Shown here piece after piece: positions 51,304 through 60,165 of a DNA stretch of 64,000 nt. The stretch's first letter is position 1. The number at the start of each line of letters is the position of its first letter. This DNA is from Oceanidesulfovibrio marinus (GTDB lineage Bacteria > Desulfobacterota > Desulfovibrionia > Desulfovibrionales > Desulfovibrionaceae): assembly GCF_013085545.1 (NCBI RefSeq), contig NZ_CP039543.1:4557322-4621321 (forward strand). Direction: 5' to 3'. Position numbers and translations under genes: made by a program. The notes beneath the pieces are model-generated. The model was not told the DNA's origin. It did not search any database and worked only from the letters and a program-made list of their open reading frames with translations.

Positions 51304-52839
51304 ATGACCAATAGCCAGACCGAGCACAAGCTCACCCTTCGGAACCTGCGCATCGAGGACTACGACCGCATCCGCGAGCTTTCCGGCCGGGTCTACCGCG
51401 CCGTGTCCGAGCCCTGGGAGCAGCACGAGATCGCCGCCATGATCGAGCGCTTTCCCGAGGGCCAGATCTGCATCGAGGACAAGGGCAGGGTGGTGGCCGC
51501 CGCGCTCACCATGATGCTTCAGTCCTCGGTTATCGAGAAGCATCACACCTATGAGGATCTGGTGGGCGACGGCACCCTGCGCCGGCACGACCCCGAGGGC
51601 GACTACCTCTACGGCATCGAGGTCTTCGTGGACCCGGACTACCAGGGCATGCGCCTGGGCCGCCGACTGTACGACGCGCGCAAGGAGCTCTGCGAAAGCC
51701 TCAACCTCAAGGGCATCGTGCTGGGCGGCCGCATGCCCGGCTACCGCAAGCACGCCGACGACATGGGCCCGCAGGAGTATATCCGCCGGGTCAAGAATCG
51801 CGAGATCTACGATCCCGTGCTCTCCTTCCAGCTCTCCAACGACTTCCACATCAAGCGGCTCCTGCGCGGCTACTGGAAGGAGGATACCCAGTCCCACGGC
51901 TTTGCCGTGCTCCTGGAGTGGGTGAACATCTCCTACGAGAAAACCACCCGCCTCATCGGCGGCGTCAAGTCCATCGCCCGGGTCGGCGTGGTCCAGTGGC
52001 AGATGCGCCGCTTCCCCACCTTCGAGGACTTCATGCAGCAGGTGGAGTTCTTTGTGGACACGGTCTCGGACTACGGCTCCGACATCATCCTCTTCCCCGA
52101 GCTGTTCAACGCGCCGCTCATCCACCAGTACGAAGACCAGAGCCCCTGGGAAGCCATGCGCTCTCTGGCCGGACACACCGACCGCCTGCGCCGCGAGATG
52201 CTGGACATGGCCGTGTCCTACAACATCAATATCGTCACCGGCTCCGTGCCCGAAATCCGCGAGGACGGGCAGCTCTACAACGTCTGCTACCTCTGCCGCC
52301 GCGACGGCACCTGGGACAGCCAGTACAAGCTGCACATCACCCCGGACGAGCAGGCCAGCTGGGGCCTGACCGGCGGCGAGTCCCTCAAGGTATTTGATAC
52401 CGACGTGGGCAAAATCGGCATCCTCATCTGCTACGACGTGGAGTTTCCGGAGCTGGCCCGGCTCCAGAGTCAGCGCGGCATGAAGATCCTCCTTGTGCCC
52501 TTCTGGACCGACATCAAGAACGCCTACCTGCGCGTACGCCGCTGCGCCCAGGCCCGGGCCATCGAGAACGAGTGCTACGTGGCCATCTCCGGCAGCGTGG
52601 GCAACATCCCCAAGGTCGAAACCATGGGCATCCAGTACTCGCGCGCCGCCGTGTTCACGCCCTCGGACTTCTCCTTCCCCCACGACGCCATCGCCGCCGA
52701 AGCCACACCCGGCGTGGAAACCACCCTCATCACCGACCTCGACGTCGAGCTCATCCAGGAGCTCCGGCTCCAGGGCAGCGTGCGCAACGCCGAAAGCCGG
52801 CGCACCGACCTCTACGATCTACGCTGGCTGCATGATTAG
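51304..52839 (+). CDS. Bifunctional GNAT acetyltransferase-carbon-nitrogen hydrolase
   Basis: A 511-residue fusion. Residues about 8-210 are a GNAT domain (LRNLRIEDYDRIRELSGRVY, GDYLYGIEVFVDPDYQGMRLGRRLYDARKELCE). Residues about 225-500 are a nitrilase-superfamily domain with Glu in LFPELFN, Lys in QYKLHITPDE and Cys in ILICYDVEFPE, giving the Glu-Lys-Cys triad. These fusions are widespread but their substrate is unknown; candidates include amides of damaged metabolites. The start ATG has CTAAGGAAACG upstream. It is monocistronic, ending before palindromic copy B. Confidence 0.93.
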   Translation: MTNSQTEHKLTLRNLRIEDYDRIRELSGRVYRAVSEPWEQHEIAAMIERFPEGQICIEDKGRVVAAALTMMLQSSVIEKHHTYEDLVGDGTLRRHDPEGDYLYGIEVFVDPDYQGMRLGRRLYDARKELCESLNLKGIVLGGRMPGYRKHADDMGPQEYIRRVKNREIYDPVLSFQLSNDFHIKRLLRGYWKEDTQSHGFAVLLEWVNISYEKTTRLIGGVKSIARVGVVQWQMRRFPTFEDFMQQVEFFVDTVSDYGSDIILFPELFNAPLIHQYEDQSPWEAMRSLAGHTDRLRREMLDMAVSYNINIVTGSVPEIREDGQLYNVCYLCRRDGTWDSQYKLHITPDEQASWGLTGGESLKVFDTDVGKIGILICYDVEFPELARLQSQRGMKILLVPFWTDIKNAYLRVRRCAQARAIENECYVAISGSVGNIPKVETMGIQYSRAAVFTPSDFSFPHDAIAAEATPGVETTLITDLDVELIQELRLQGSVRNAESRRTDLYDLRWLHD

Positions 52840-52857
52840 AGACGGATAGCTGGTACT

Positions 52858-52972
52858 GGGGGACGCTGTCCCCCATGTCCCCCTGCCGGGGACCAGTGGT
52901 CCCCGGACCCCTTATAATGGGTCCAGGGAGCTAAGCTCCCTGGCGGGGTGCCCGAGGGGCAGCGCCCCTCGG
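52858..52972. repeat. Modular palindromic element, copy B (inverted order)
   Basis: The five modules of copy A appear here in reverse order. They are GGGGGAC with loop GCT-type centre (52858-52874), CCGGGGACC with loop AGT (52886-52906), GGACCC with GGGTCC (52905-52924), CCAGGGAGC with loop TAA (52923-52943) and CCGAGGGGC with loop AGC (52952-52972). The block lies between convergent genes. Exact inversion shows it is a defined unit, not chance GC palindromes. Confidence 0.92.
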
Positions 52973-52998
52973 AACATGGATTGGATTGTAGGGTGTGT

Positions 52999-53886
52999 TT
53001 ACGCCGCGTTGCACTGCGACGGCTGGTCGAGCCGTTTTTCGCGGAAGGCTTCGATGACGTAGCTGGCGAGGCGGTCGACGGCTTCGCCGCCGTTGTCGGT
53101 GCGGCGGTGGAGGGAGACGGTGACCGAGGGGAGCTGAGGGAACCCGTCGTCCTCGCCCAGGAGGCGTCCGCCCGGCGGCAGGGAGTGCAGGCCGATGGGA
53201 GCCACAGCGAGGCCGGCCGTGATGGCGGCCTGGATGCCCATGATGCTGGGGCTGGTGTAGGCGATGCGGTAGGCCCGGCCGATGTCTTCGAGGGCCTGGG
53301 TGCCCCAGGCGCGGTACTCGCAGCCCTCGGCGAACACGGCCAGGGGCAGGGGATTGATCTCGTGCGTGCAATGGGAGGCCGAGGCGGCCCAGACGATGGG
53401 CTCCTGGGCGATGGTCTGGCCAGCCACGGTGGGCGTCACGTTCGTGCGGATCACCAGGTCCAGCTTTCCGTTGTCCAGAGCGGTCAGCAGGGCGGCGCTT
53501 GATTCGCAACAGCGCATCTCCACCTGCACCAGAGGGCAGACCGAGGCGAATCGCTCCAGGATGCCGGGCAGGAAAAAGGCGGCGTAGTCGTCCGGCGCGC
53601 CCAGACGCACCACCCCGGCCACGTCCGGCGTGGACAGAGCGGCCACGGTTTCTTCGTGCGCCCGGATGAGCCGCCGGGCATGGGGCACGAACGCCTCGCC
53701 GTACGGCGTCAGATGCACGCTGCGCGCATCGCGCGCGAACAGCTCCTGGCAGAGCTCGCCTTCGAGCCGCTTGATCTGCTGGCTCACGGCCGACTGCGTG
53801 CGGTTCACCAGCTCGCCGGCGCGGGTGAAGTTTCGGGTCTCAGCCACGGCAATGAACGTCCGTAAGAGATCGTACGACAGATCCAC
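52999..53886 (-). CDS. LysR family transcriptional regulator
   Basis: A 295-residue regulator. The winged helix-turn-helix is at residues about 3-62 (LRTFIAVAETRNFTRAGELV then RTQSAVSQQIKRLEGELCQELF). The C-terminal effector domain follows (VRLGAPDDYAAFFLPGILERFA, DLVIRTNVTP). The subfamily looks like LrhA/HexA or ArgP-related regulators. The start is GTG at 53886, because AAGGAG at 53894-53899 is seven bases upstream of it and only two bases from the GTG at 53892. The target genes are unknown. Copy C of the palindromic repeat lies upstream. Confidence 0.92.
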   Translation of the reverse strand: MDLSYDLLRTFIAVAETRNFTRAGELVNRTQSAVSQQIKRLEGELCQELFARDARSVHLTPYGEAFVPHARRLIRAHEETVAALSTPDVAGVVRLGAPDDYAAFFLPGILERFASVCPLVQVEMRCCESSAALLTALDNGKLDLVIRTNVTPTVAGQTIAQEPIVWAASASHCTHEINPLPLAVFAEGCEYRAWGTQALEDIGRAYRIAYTSPSIMGIQAAITAGLAVAPIGLHSLPPGGRLLGEDDGFPQLPSVTVSLHRRTDNGGEAVDRLASYVIEAFREKRLDQPSQCNAA

Positions 53887-53980
53887 GATCACAACTCCTT
53901 ATTGTTGGGGTGTGAGCAAGTTGTCTTGCTTATCACTCCATGGCCCATCACGCCGCTGTCGTCAAGCGCGTTGAGGTCCG

Positions 53981-54177
53981 AGGGGCGCCGCCCCTGGTAC
54001 GCCCCATCCTGGGGCGTACCTTTGGTCGGTTCATTCCACTCACCGGTCCGATTCTTCTGTCCTGGAGAATCGTCGGGCACCCCGCCAGAGAACTAAGTTC
54101 CCTGGACCTGTAACTGGTCCATGCCCCGAAGAGGGTCCAGGGAGCCATGCTCCCTGGCAGGGGGGACAGAGTCCCCC
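53981..54177. repeat. Modular palindromic element, copy C (degenerate)
   Basis: Stems here are AGGGGC with loop GCC (53981-53995), a 10-bp perfect stem GTACGCCCCA with loop TCC (53997-54019), a degenerate CCAGAGAAC with loop TAA (54085-54105), CCAGGGAGC with loop CAT (54137-54157) and GGGGGAC with loop AGA (54161-54177). The block fills most of the 349-base gap between the Usp gene end and the LysR start. Spacing is wider than in A and B. Apart from this, I see no gene in the gap. Confidence 0.85.
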
Positions 54178-54235
54178 ACAAGTAATGTTCCCCTGGCCGC
54201 CAGAGGCACGTGTTTTATTTGAATAAGATTGTCAT

Positions 54236-55078
54236 CTACTGGTGAACGAGCAGGGCGGCGCCGGTGAGCTCCTTGAGCAGGGTTGTGGAGACTGAACCCA
54301 TGAACAGCGTGCCTTTGTTTTCGCCGGTGCGGCCCACGCCTACGGCGGCGTAGTGGCCGTCTGCGGCTTCGGCGAGGATGGCTTTGGCCGGGTTGGCGGA
54401 GGCCACGGTCTTGGTGTGGATGCGCTCGACGCCGACGCCGTGCTGTTCGAGCATCCCGACGGCGCGTTTGAAGAGTGCATCGGCCCGGGCGTGGTCCTCG
54501 TGGCCGGGGTCGAGCACGCTGAAGAGGGTGATGGGCTGGGACTCGCGGGCCAGGAGGAAGCCGACGTGGTCCACCATGCCAAAGGCCTGCTCGGAGTCGT
54601 CCAGGCAGGCGAGCACGCCGGTGCGGTCCTCGCCGGGCATGCGTGCGATCCACACGGGCACCCGCAGGCCGGTGTCCACGATGTCGCTGCTGACGCTGCC
54701 TTCTACCAGGTCCATGAGCCAGGCGTGGCCGCGGCGGCCCAGAACCACGGCGTCGTACAGGCCGCGCACGGCTTCGGCGGCGAGCTCTGCGGGCTTGGAC
54801 CGCCGGGCGAAGAGGTTTTTCTGCTCCACGGACTCGGATGGGAAGCCGGCTTCCACGAGCAGCCGCGCCGCCTGGTCCAGGGAGAACTTGCCGCGGGCCA
54901 GGGAGGAGGTGAGGAAGCGGCCAGGATTTTCCACGTCCGGGGGCTTTGGGACGACAAAGAGCAGGGTCACGGCGATATCGTCGGTGACGCGCAGGAAGCG
55001 GCTGATGAAGCGGACGCCATGCAGGGCGCTGGGCTCGTCGCTGATGGCGGCCAGGATATGTCGCGGGGCTTTGACCAT
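54236..55078 (-). CDS. Tandem-domain universal stress protein
   Basis: A 280-residue protein with two UspA domains. The first (about residues 5-148) carries the nucleotide-binding pattern GRRGHAWLMDLVEGS (G-2X-G-9X-G-S). The second (about 150-280) has GRTGENKGTLFMGS, one residue shorter than standard. Usp proteins are induced by starvation or stress and bind ATP or AMP. The gene follows a single-domain Usp gene and a kinase-like gene on the same strand, with a 39-base gap. Palindromic copy C lies downstream. Confidence 0.9.
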   Translation of the reverse strand: MVKAPRHILAAISDEPSALHGVRFISRFLRVTDDIAVTLLFVVPKPPDVENPGRFLTSSLARGKFSLDQAARLLVEAGFPSESVEQKNLFARRSKPAELAAEAVRGLYDAVVLGRRGHAWLMDLVEGSVSSDIVDTGLRVPVWIARMPGEDRTGVLACLDDSEQAFGMVDHVGFLLARESQPITLFSVLDPGHEDHARADALFKRAVGMLEQHGVGVERIHTKTVASANPAKAILAEAADGHYAAVGVGRTGENKGTLFMGSVSTTLLKELTGAALLVHQ

Positions 55079-55117
55079 TGGATTACCTCGTTGGAAGTTG
55101 CGCGCCAGGGGCGCGAT

Positions 55118-55612
55118 TCAGGAGACCACCCAGATCGTGCAGCCCTTGGCGTGGTGGACGATCTTGCTGGAGACGCTGCCGAAGATGAACTCTTCGGCCT
55201 TGGAGAGGCCGCGCCTGCCGACCACGATGGTGCCGTAGCCGCCTTCTTCCATGCAGCGCAGGATCTCCTGGGAAATAGTGGCGCCGTGACTGCAGCGCAG
55301 GGCCTCCTGGTCCGGGGAGGGGCGCTGGCAGCTGGGCACGTAGAGCTCGGTCACATCGTCGGAGCCCATGCCGGCGTCGAGGAGCTTCTGGCGGGAGTCG
55401 GCCAGGAAGCGGCGCATGTCCGCGGCGTAGGCGTTGCAGTTCTTCTTCCAGGCCGCCTCGTCGGGAAAGAGATCGCGGTCCGGCAGGCGTTCTATATGCA
55501 CGACCTGGACCGTGAACCCGCCGCGGCAGCCGATGATTGCGGCGGTGTAGTCCACGGCGCGCATGGAGTTCTCGGAACCGTCCACGGCGATCATGATGTG
55601 CGTGCAGTCCAT
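55118..55612 (-). CDS. Universal stress protein (single domain)
   Basis: A 164-residue UspA-like protein. It starts HIMIAVDGSENSMRAVDY, the typical first strand with the DGS loop, and has GRRGLSKAEEFIFGSVS, a perfect G-2X-G-9X-G-S ATP-binding motif. An inserted region with cysteines (NCNAYAAD, SCQRPSP, LRCSHG) is longer than in standard Usp. The ATG at 55612 has AGGGAGG upstream; a longer open frame upstream is not the gene. It lies between the kinase-like gene (26-base gap) and the tandem Usp gene (39-base gap). Confidence 0.9.
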   Translation of the reverse strand: MDCTHIMIAVDGSENSMRAVDYTAAIIGCRGGFTVQVVHIERLPDRDLFPDEAAWKKNCNAYAADMRRFLADSRQKLLDAGMGSDDVTELYVPSCQRPSPDQEALRCSHGATISQEILRCMEEGGYGTIVVGRRGLSKAEEFIFGSVSSKIVHHAKGCTIWVVS

Positions 55613-55638
55613 GGCGTCCTCCCTTGCATTGCGTGTGG

Positions 55639-56601
55639 TCATGGCGCGGGTTGCATTGTTTTGAGCACCGGGCGCAGGTCGTCGAGGAGCTCGGCCGTGG
55701 ATTCGTAGAAGAGGGGCGCCCCGGAGGAGAAGTGCTGGAGGATGTAATTGAGCTCCTTGGGGATGTAGGGGAACAGTTTGCCGATGTTCATGATCCGGTG
55801 CGGGAACATGAGCGAGAGGTCGTCCTCGTTGATGGATTGAATGACCGGGGCCGGGAACCGGGCGAGTTCCTGGGCCGTGTAGATGCGCTTGCCCACGAGA
55901 AAGAGCAGGATGTTGCCCAGGCCGAAGAGGTCGAGGCCGAAGGGGTTCTCGTGAGACTGGAAGGCGTAGTCGAAGTCGATCCAGCGGCACTGGCGCGTGC
56001 CGTGCTCCATCAAGAGGTGGTCGCGGCGGACGTCGCCGTGCTTCTCGAAGCGGTCGTGCAGGCTGGCGATGGCCTCGCAGGCCGTGATGAAGCGTGCGAG
56101 CAGGTCCGGAAAGTGCTCGTAAAAGTATGTCTCGTGGTCGGCCTCGATGGCGTCGGCCACCACGTCGATGGGCTTGCCGCGGATGATGTCCAGCACGCGC
56201 ACCACGTTGCCGCGGGTGTCGTTGATGGGCACGCCCTGCATGAAGCGGATGTCCCCGCGGACCTCCATGAGGATGCGCGCTTCCTTCTGCGGGCTGCGGT
56301 AGCACTGCACGGCGATGGCGCCGAGATGGAGGGTGAAGCTCTCGTAGAAGACGAGCTTGAGGATTTTGGACTCGCCGCTTTCCAGACAGCGGCAGCGCTT
56401 GACCCAGTACTTGGGGTCCTCCAGGCCGAAGCGCCGCTCGGACTCGTCCTTGAACACCAGGTAATGCATGCCGCCCAGCTCGATCACATCGCCGTAGTCG
56501 ATGCGCATGAACTCGCTGGTGTCAGTGACGAGACGGCCGCAGCGAGCCATGGGAAAGTCCGGCATTCGTTCGCGGACGAGCTCTCGCACATCCAAAGCCA
56601 T
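55639..56601 (-). CDS. Kinase-like (protein kinase or phosphotransferase fold) protein
   Basis: A 320-residue protein with a degenerate kinase fold. The catalytic loop is HGDVRRDHLLM (HxD, with His in place of the usual Asn), and the metal loop is WIDFDYA (DFD). An N-terminal lobe includes ILKLVFYESF as the strand with the ATP-binding Lys. It resembles aminoglycoside/choline phosphotransferase or lipopolysaccharide kinase families more than classical Ser/Thr kinases. The ATG at 56601 has GGGAGG upstream. It heads an operon with two Usp genes, so it may phosphorylate or respond with them. Enzyme activity is uncertain. Confidence 0.8.
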   Translation of the reverse strand: MALDVRELVRERMPDFPMARCGRLVTDTSEFMRIDYGDVIELGGMHYLVFKDESERRFGLEDPKYWVKRCRCLESGESKILKLVFYESFTLHLGAIAVQCYRSPQKEARILMEVRGDIRFMQGVPINDTRGNVVRVLDIIRGKPIDVVADAIEADHETYFYEHFPDLLARFITACEAIASLHDRFEKHGDVRRDHLLMEHGTRQCRWIDFDYAFQSHENPFGLDLFGLGNILLFLVGKRIYTAQELARFPAPVIQSINEDDLSLMFPHRIMNIGKLFPYIPKELNYILQHFSSGAPLFYESTAELLDDLRPVLKTMQPAP

Positions 56602-57125
56602 GGCCAACCTCCCGGAAACGGGAACAAAGTGGTGTCAATATAATACCCATGCCGCCGGTCCATGTCACGAAACAAGGCAGCAGAATATCAGAGGGCGACA
56701 TTTCGGCCTGCAGGGTCCTGAAAGACAAAGATCCCAACGAGGGGGCAGCGTCCTCCGGATGCGATCAGGACTGTCCGCCCGCGTCGTTTCCTCCGCTCGG
56801 GTGCCGCTCGCAACAGGAGCGAGACGGCGTTTTCCGCCGGGGCATACCCGTTCGTTTCCGGATGGAGGCCGCATAGATAATACTCCGGCACGAGGCTCTG
56901 AAGATGTTGAATTCATTTCCAGATTTGGTATCTATGCGAGACTGGCGCAGTCCGCGGGTAGTTTTTCGGAAAATACCATACGTCATTTTTCGGGGAAGGC
57001 ATTGCGCCGGGTGCAGGGTCGAACTACGATGAAAAAATGAGGAGCCCTATTCCCCCAGAGACGGGCGCTAACGAGGATCGATTCCGCACGGTTTCGGTCG
57101 CCAGCAGCAATACCGGAGACACAGC
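56602..57125. other. 524-base divergent gap without a recognised gene
   Basis: Between the divergent kinase-like and exported-protein genes I see no supported gene, RNA or repeat. Open frames here are short and without a ribosome site. The region should hold the two divergent promoters, but I could not name convincing boxes. Confidence 0.5.
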
Positions 57126-57587
57126 ATGTTGCATCGGATTTCATTGGCTCTCACCATCTGCGGGCTTGTCTGTCTCGTATTTCTTACCGTGCCTGCCTTT
57201 GCGCAGGAACCCGAACCCATCCCGCCGAACCTGGTGGGCACGTGGGTGGGCAAACGCTCCTCGTTTCTCATTCTGGACGGCCACTTCAAGCACATCATCG
57301 ATGAACCGCTCACGGCGTACATCATCGACAAGCAGGATGGTCGGCTCATTGCCGGGGAAAAGACCTCCAAGCTCCACGTGGAGGGGCCGGGCTCCGGCAA
57401 CGGAGAGGAGTTCTTCGGCGTCATCTCGCCCGATCTGAAAACCGTGTACATCGCGGAGCATAAGGCCGGATACGCCGTGTTCCATCTTACAGGGCCGGAC
57501 GAGATGGAGGTCTCCTACATCTCCGACGGCAGCGGCGAAAAGGGCACGGAGCTCATGGCCAGCATCCAGCGGCTGCGCCGGCAGTAG
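57126..57587 (+). CDS. Exported protein of unknown function, lipocalin-like pattern
   Basis: A 153-residue protein with a signal peptide (LALTICGLVCLVFLTVPAFAQ, cleaved after AFA). The mature domain begins with NLVGTWVGKRSSFLI (a G-x-W pattern seen in lipocalin-like barrels) and runs through alternating strands to the basic tail IQRLRRQ. The fold is inferred only from strand pattern. The ATG has GGAGACAC upstream. It stands alone and is convergent with the CGGC gene. Confidence 0.72.
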   Translation: MLHRISLALTICGLVCLVFLTVPAFAQEPEPIPPNLVGTWVGKRSSFLILDGHFKHIIDEPLTAYIIDKQDGRLIAGEKTSKLHVEGPGSGNGEEFFGVISPDLKTVYIAEHKAGYAVFHLTGPDEMEVSYISDGSGEKGTELMASIQRLRRQ

Positions 57588-57720
57588 AGCTCGATGCGCG
57601 TCGGGCGGCGCTTGTGCGACCCGCCTCCGGGTGATTGCGAGACCGCCTGACCGTGAGACCGGGGAGGCTCGAAGCTATCCCGCCCATTCTTTACCCCAGC
57701 TGCGAAACCACAGCCCATGC

Positions 57721-58086
57721 TCAGCGGAAGATGTCCATGGGCGTGTAGGTGTGCGTGCCTTCGATCACCGGGATGCCGGCCTTGGCCTGGATCTTGGCGA
57801 TGATCGTCTCGCGATGGGGACAGTGCTCCGTGATGCAGGGGCCGATGTGTACGGCCGTGGGCTTTTCCGAAAGAGGCGCGTTCCACAGCTTCACCTGGGC
57901 CAGCCGGGTGATGATGGTCGCGCCGGGGCAGTCCCCGCAGTTGAGCAGGCCCATGACCTCGGCCTCCTCGTCCTCGTACAGCTCAAAGAATCCCTCGCGC
58001 CGGTTGAAGCTGACCAGGCAGCGCGAGCAGCCGATGCAGACGTCGTCCATTGCTTTCTTGCAGCCGATGATGAGGATTTTTTCCAT
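57721..58086 (-). CDS. CGGC domain-containing protein
   Basis: A 121-residue cysteine-rich protein of the CGGC family (PF08821-type). Cysteines occur at CKKAMDD, CIGCSRC, LNCGDCPG (in place of CGGCPG), and CITEHCPH. Its N-terminus MEKILIIGCKK is typical. The cysteines probably bind metal; family function is unknown but linked to redox or methanogenic and sulfur-metabolising anaerobes. ATG at 58086 has GGAGAAGAC upstream. Ends at 57721. Confidence 0.85.
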   Translation of the reverse strand: MEKILIIGCKKAMDDVCIGCSRCLVSFNRREGFFELYEDEEAEVMGLLNCGDCPGATIITRLAQVKLWNAPLSEKPTAVHIGPCITEHCPHRETIIAKIQAKAGIPVIEGTHTYTPMDIFR

Positions 58087-58362
58087 GTCTTCTCCTGTCC
58101 GGACGGCCGCCGGCCGCCGCGCATGACGGTGTTTGCGGGTCGCGTGCTGGTCCGCGGGAACAACGGAACCGCGGCGCGGCTCGAAGCAGAACTGCGGACA
58201 AAACGTATACTTTTCAGGCGGGTTTTTCAAATACTCTGTGCGGCGCATCCGGAGCGCGCTGGCCTGTTGCTTTCTGCCGGCCATAATCCCAGTGTTGACG
58301 GTCTCTCCGGGGCATATTCGCGGGTGAATCGCGGACGGATCGTCATCTTGAGGAAAGAATTC

Positions 58363-58390
58363 TTGAGTTCCCTGGGGAAAAAAATATAGT
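58363..58390 (+). promoter_or_regulatory. Candidate promoter of the amino-acid transporter operon
   Basis: TTGAGT at 58363-58368 and TATAGT at 58385-58390 are 16 bases apart. The first permease ATG lies 47 bases downstream. The rest of the 350-base gap to the CGGC gene holds no gene I can see. Confidence 0.55.
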
Positions 58391-58436
58391 GTAAGGCCAT
58401 TATCCGATCCTCTGCGGATCGTCAGGAATAACTCAC

Positions 58437-59282
58437 ATGGTGCGATCGCTGAATCACATGCCCGCCGCCTTCCGCCGCCGGACCGGGCTGACTCTCAAAG
58501 AAGCGGGAATGGCGGTGGTGCTTATTGCGCTCCTCGTCCTTCTCGTGAACACGGGTGCGGAATCACTCAACTACAACTGGCAGTGGTACCGCGTCTGGAA
58601 GTACATCTATACCTTCAAAGACGGCGTGTTCACGCCGGGGCCGCTGCTCCACGGGCTGTGGGTCACCCTGCAGATCACGGGCATCAGCCTGGTGCTCTCC
58701 TTCCTCTTCGGGCTGACCACGGCCGTGCTCCGGCTCTCGGACTCCATCGTGGGCAAGATCATCGCCCGCTGCTACCTGGAGTCCATCCGCAACACGCCGC
58801 TGCTCATCCAGATATTCTTCATCTACTTCGTGCTGGGCCAGGTGCTGGACATCGAACGCTTCACCGCCGCGGTGCTGGCGCTTTCCCTGTTCGAAGGCGC
58901 GTACGCCTCCGAGGTCTTCCGCTCCGGCATCGCCTCCATAGACAAGGGCCAGTGGCAGGCCGCGCACAGCCTGGGCCTGTCCACGTGGCACACCTACCGC
59001 TACGTGGTGCTGCCGCAGGCCATCCGCCGCATCCTGCCGCCGCTGGCCAGCCAGGCCGTGGCCCTGGTGAAGGACTCGGCCCTGGTCTCCACCATTGCCG
59101 TGCTGGAGCTCACGCAGGAGGCGCAGATCATCATCGCGCAGTCCTTTCTGACGTTTGAGGTCTGGTTCGTGGTCGCGGCCATCTATCTGGTGGTCACCAT
59201 CACGCTGTCGCGCCTCGTGAATCTTCTGGAAAAGCGAATGTCCAAGGGACAGGCCATGTATAACGAACAGGGAGCCGGGTAA
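58437..59282 (+). CDS. Polar amino acid ABC transporter permease (first copy)
   Basis: A 281-residue permease of the HisM/GlnP type. A membrane helix at about residues 25-42 is followed by a short periplasmic part, and then helices at about 70-95, 115-140 and onward. The family EAA-type loop is [32 protein letters not shown] (coupling to the ATPase), and [17 protein letters not shown] is the standard motif. It moves a polar amino acid across the inner membrane. The ATG has AGGAA upstream. The ATPase gene begins one base after its stop, so they are translationally linked. Confidence 0.95.
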   Translation: MVRSLNHMPAAFRRRTGLTLKEAGMAVVLIALLVLLVNTGAESLNYNWQWYRVWKYIYTFKDGVFTPGPLLHGLWVTLQITGISLVLSFLFGLTTAVLRLSDSIVGKIIARCYLESIRNTPLLIQIFFIYFVLGQVLDIERFTAAVLALSLFEGAYASEVFRSGIASIDKGQWQAAHSLGLSTWHTYRYVVLPQAIRRILPPLASQAVALVKDSALVSTIAVLELTQEAQIIIAQSFLTFEVWFVVAAIYLVVTITLSRLVNLLEKRMSKGQAMYNEQGAG

Positions 59283-59283
59283 C

Positions 59284-60093
59284 ATGCCGGAAAGCGCCGT
59301 GAACGAAAGCCCCCAGGCCCAAAGCGAAGAGTGCGGCGAGCCCGGAGTGTTCGCCGGGAACGAGCCCATCGTCATCGCCGAGCACGTGAGCAAGACCTTC
59401 GAGAACGGGGTGCACGCCCTGGACGACGTGAATCTCTACGTCCACCGCGGCGAGGTGAAGGTCATCATCGGGCCGTCCGGCTCGGGCAAGTCCACCTTCC
59501 TGCGCTGCCTCAACGGCCTGGAGGCCATGGACGAAGGCCGCGTGGTTATCGACTCCATCCCCCTGGACAACAGCAAGAAGCACCGCGACGAGATCCGCCA
59601 GGAAGTGGGCATGGTCTTCCAGCAGTTCAATCTTTTTCCGCACATGACCGTGCTGGAGAATGTCAACCTCGCACAGCGGCTGGTGCGCAAGAAGAGCAAG
59701 GACGAGGCCACCGAGACGGCCATGCAGCTGCTGGACAAGGTGGGCATCGGCGACAAGGCCGCAAGCTACCCGGCCCAGCTCTCCGGCGGGCAGCAGCAGC
59801 GCGTGGCCATAGCCCGCGCCCTGGCCCTCAAGCCCAAGGTCATGCTTTTTGACGAGGCCACCAGCGCCCTGGACCCGGAGATGATCGGCGAGGTGCTGCA
59901 GGTCATGAGCGATCTCGCGGCCGAGGGCATGACCATGGTGGTGGTGACCCACGAGATGGGGTTTGCCCGCGAGGTGGGCGACGCCGTGGTGTTCATGGAG
60001 CAGGGCAAGGTGGTGGAGGAGTGTCGCACCGAGACCTTCTTCGAGTCGCCCAGCCATCCCCGGACGCGCGAGTTTCTCAGTCAGATTTTGTAA
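59284..60093 (+). CDS. Polar amino acid ABC transporter ATP-binding protein (GlnQ-like)
   Basis: A 269-residue ATPase. Walker A is GPSGSGKST, the Q-loop is in [18 protein letters not shown], the signature is [15 protein letters not shown], Walker B is [14 protein letters not shown], and the switch His is in [12 protein letters not shown]. The GlnQ/HisP group shows this pattern. An N-terminal extension of about 28 residues precedes the first strand. It powers the permeases on both sides in the operon. ATG 59284 lies one base after the permease stop. Confidence 0.96.
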   Translation: MPESAVNESPQAQSEECGEPGVFAGNEPIVIAEHVSKTFENGVHALDDVNLYVHRGEVKVIIGPSGSGKSTFLRCLNGLEAMDEGRVVIDSIPLDNSKKHRDEIRQEVGMVFQQFNLFPHMTVLENVNLAQRLVRKKSKDEATETAMQLLDKVGIGDKAASYPAQLSGGQQQRVAIARALALKPKVMLFDEATSALDPEMIGEVLQVMSDLAAEGMTMVVVTHEMGFAREVGDAVVFMEQGKVVEECRTETFFESPSHPRTREFLSQIL

Positions 60094-60165
60094 TATGGCG
60101 GAGCCGGACGCCGCACCGTGCGGCCTGGCCCCAATATCAACCGTTACTTCAAGGAGTGCAGGACA

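Noticed and set aside
55118-56305. A 395-residue extended Usp gene
   Set aside because: The extra N-terminus is out-of-frame kinase-like DNA. The ATG at 55612 has a good ribosome site.
56649-57040. Small open frames in the 524-base gap upstream of the exported protein
   Set aside because: No ribosome site, no conserved pattern, and overlapping frames on both strands.
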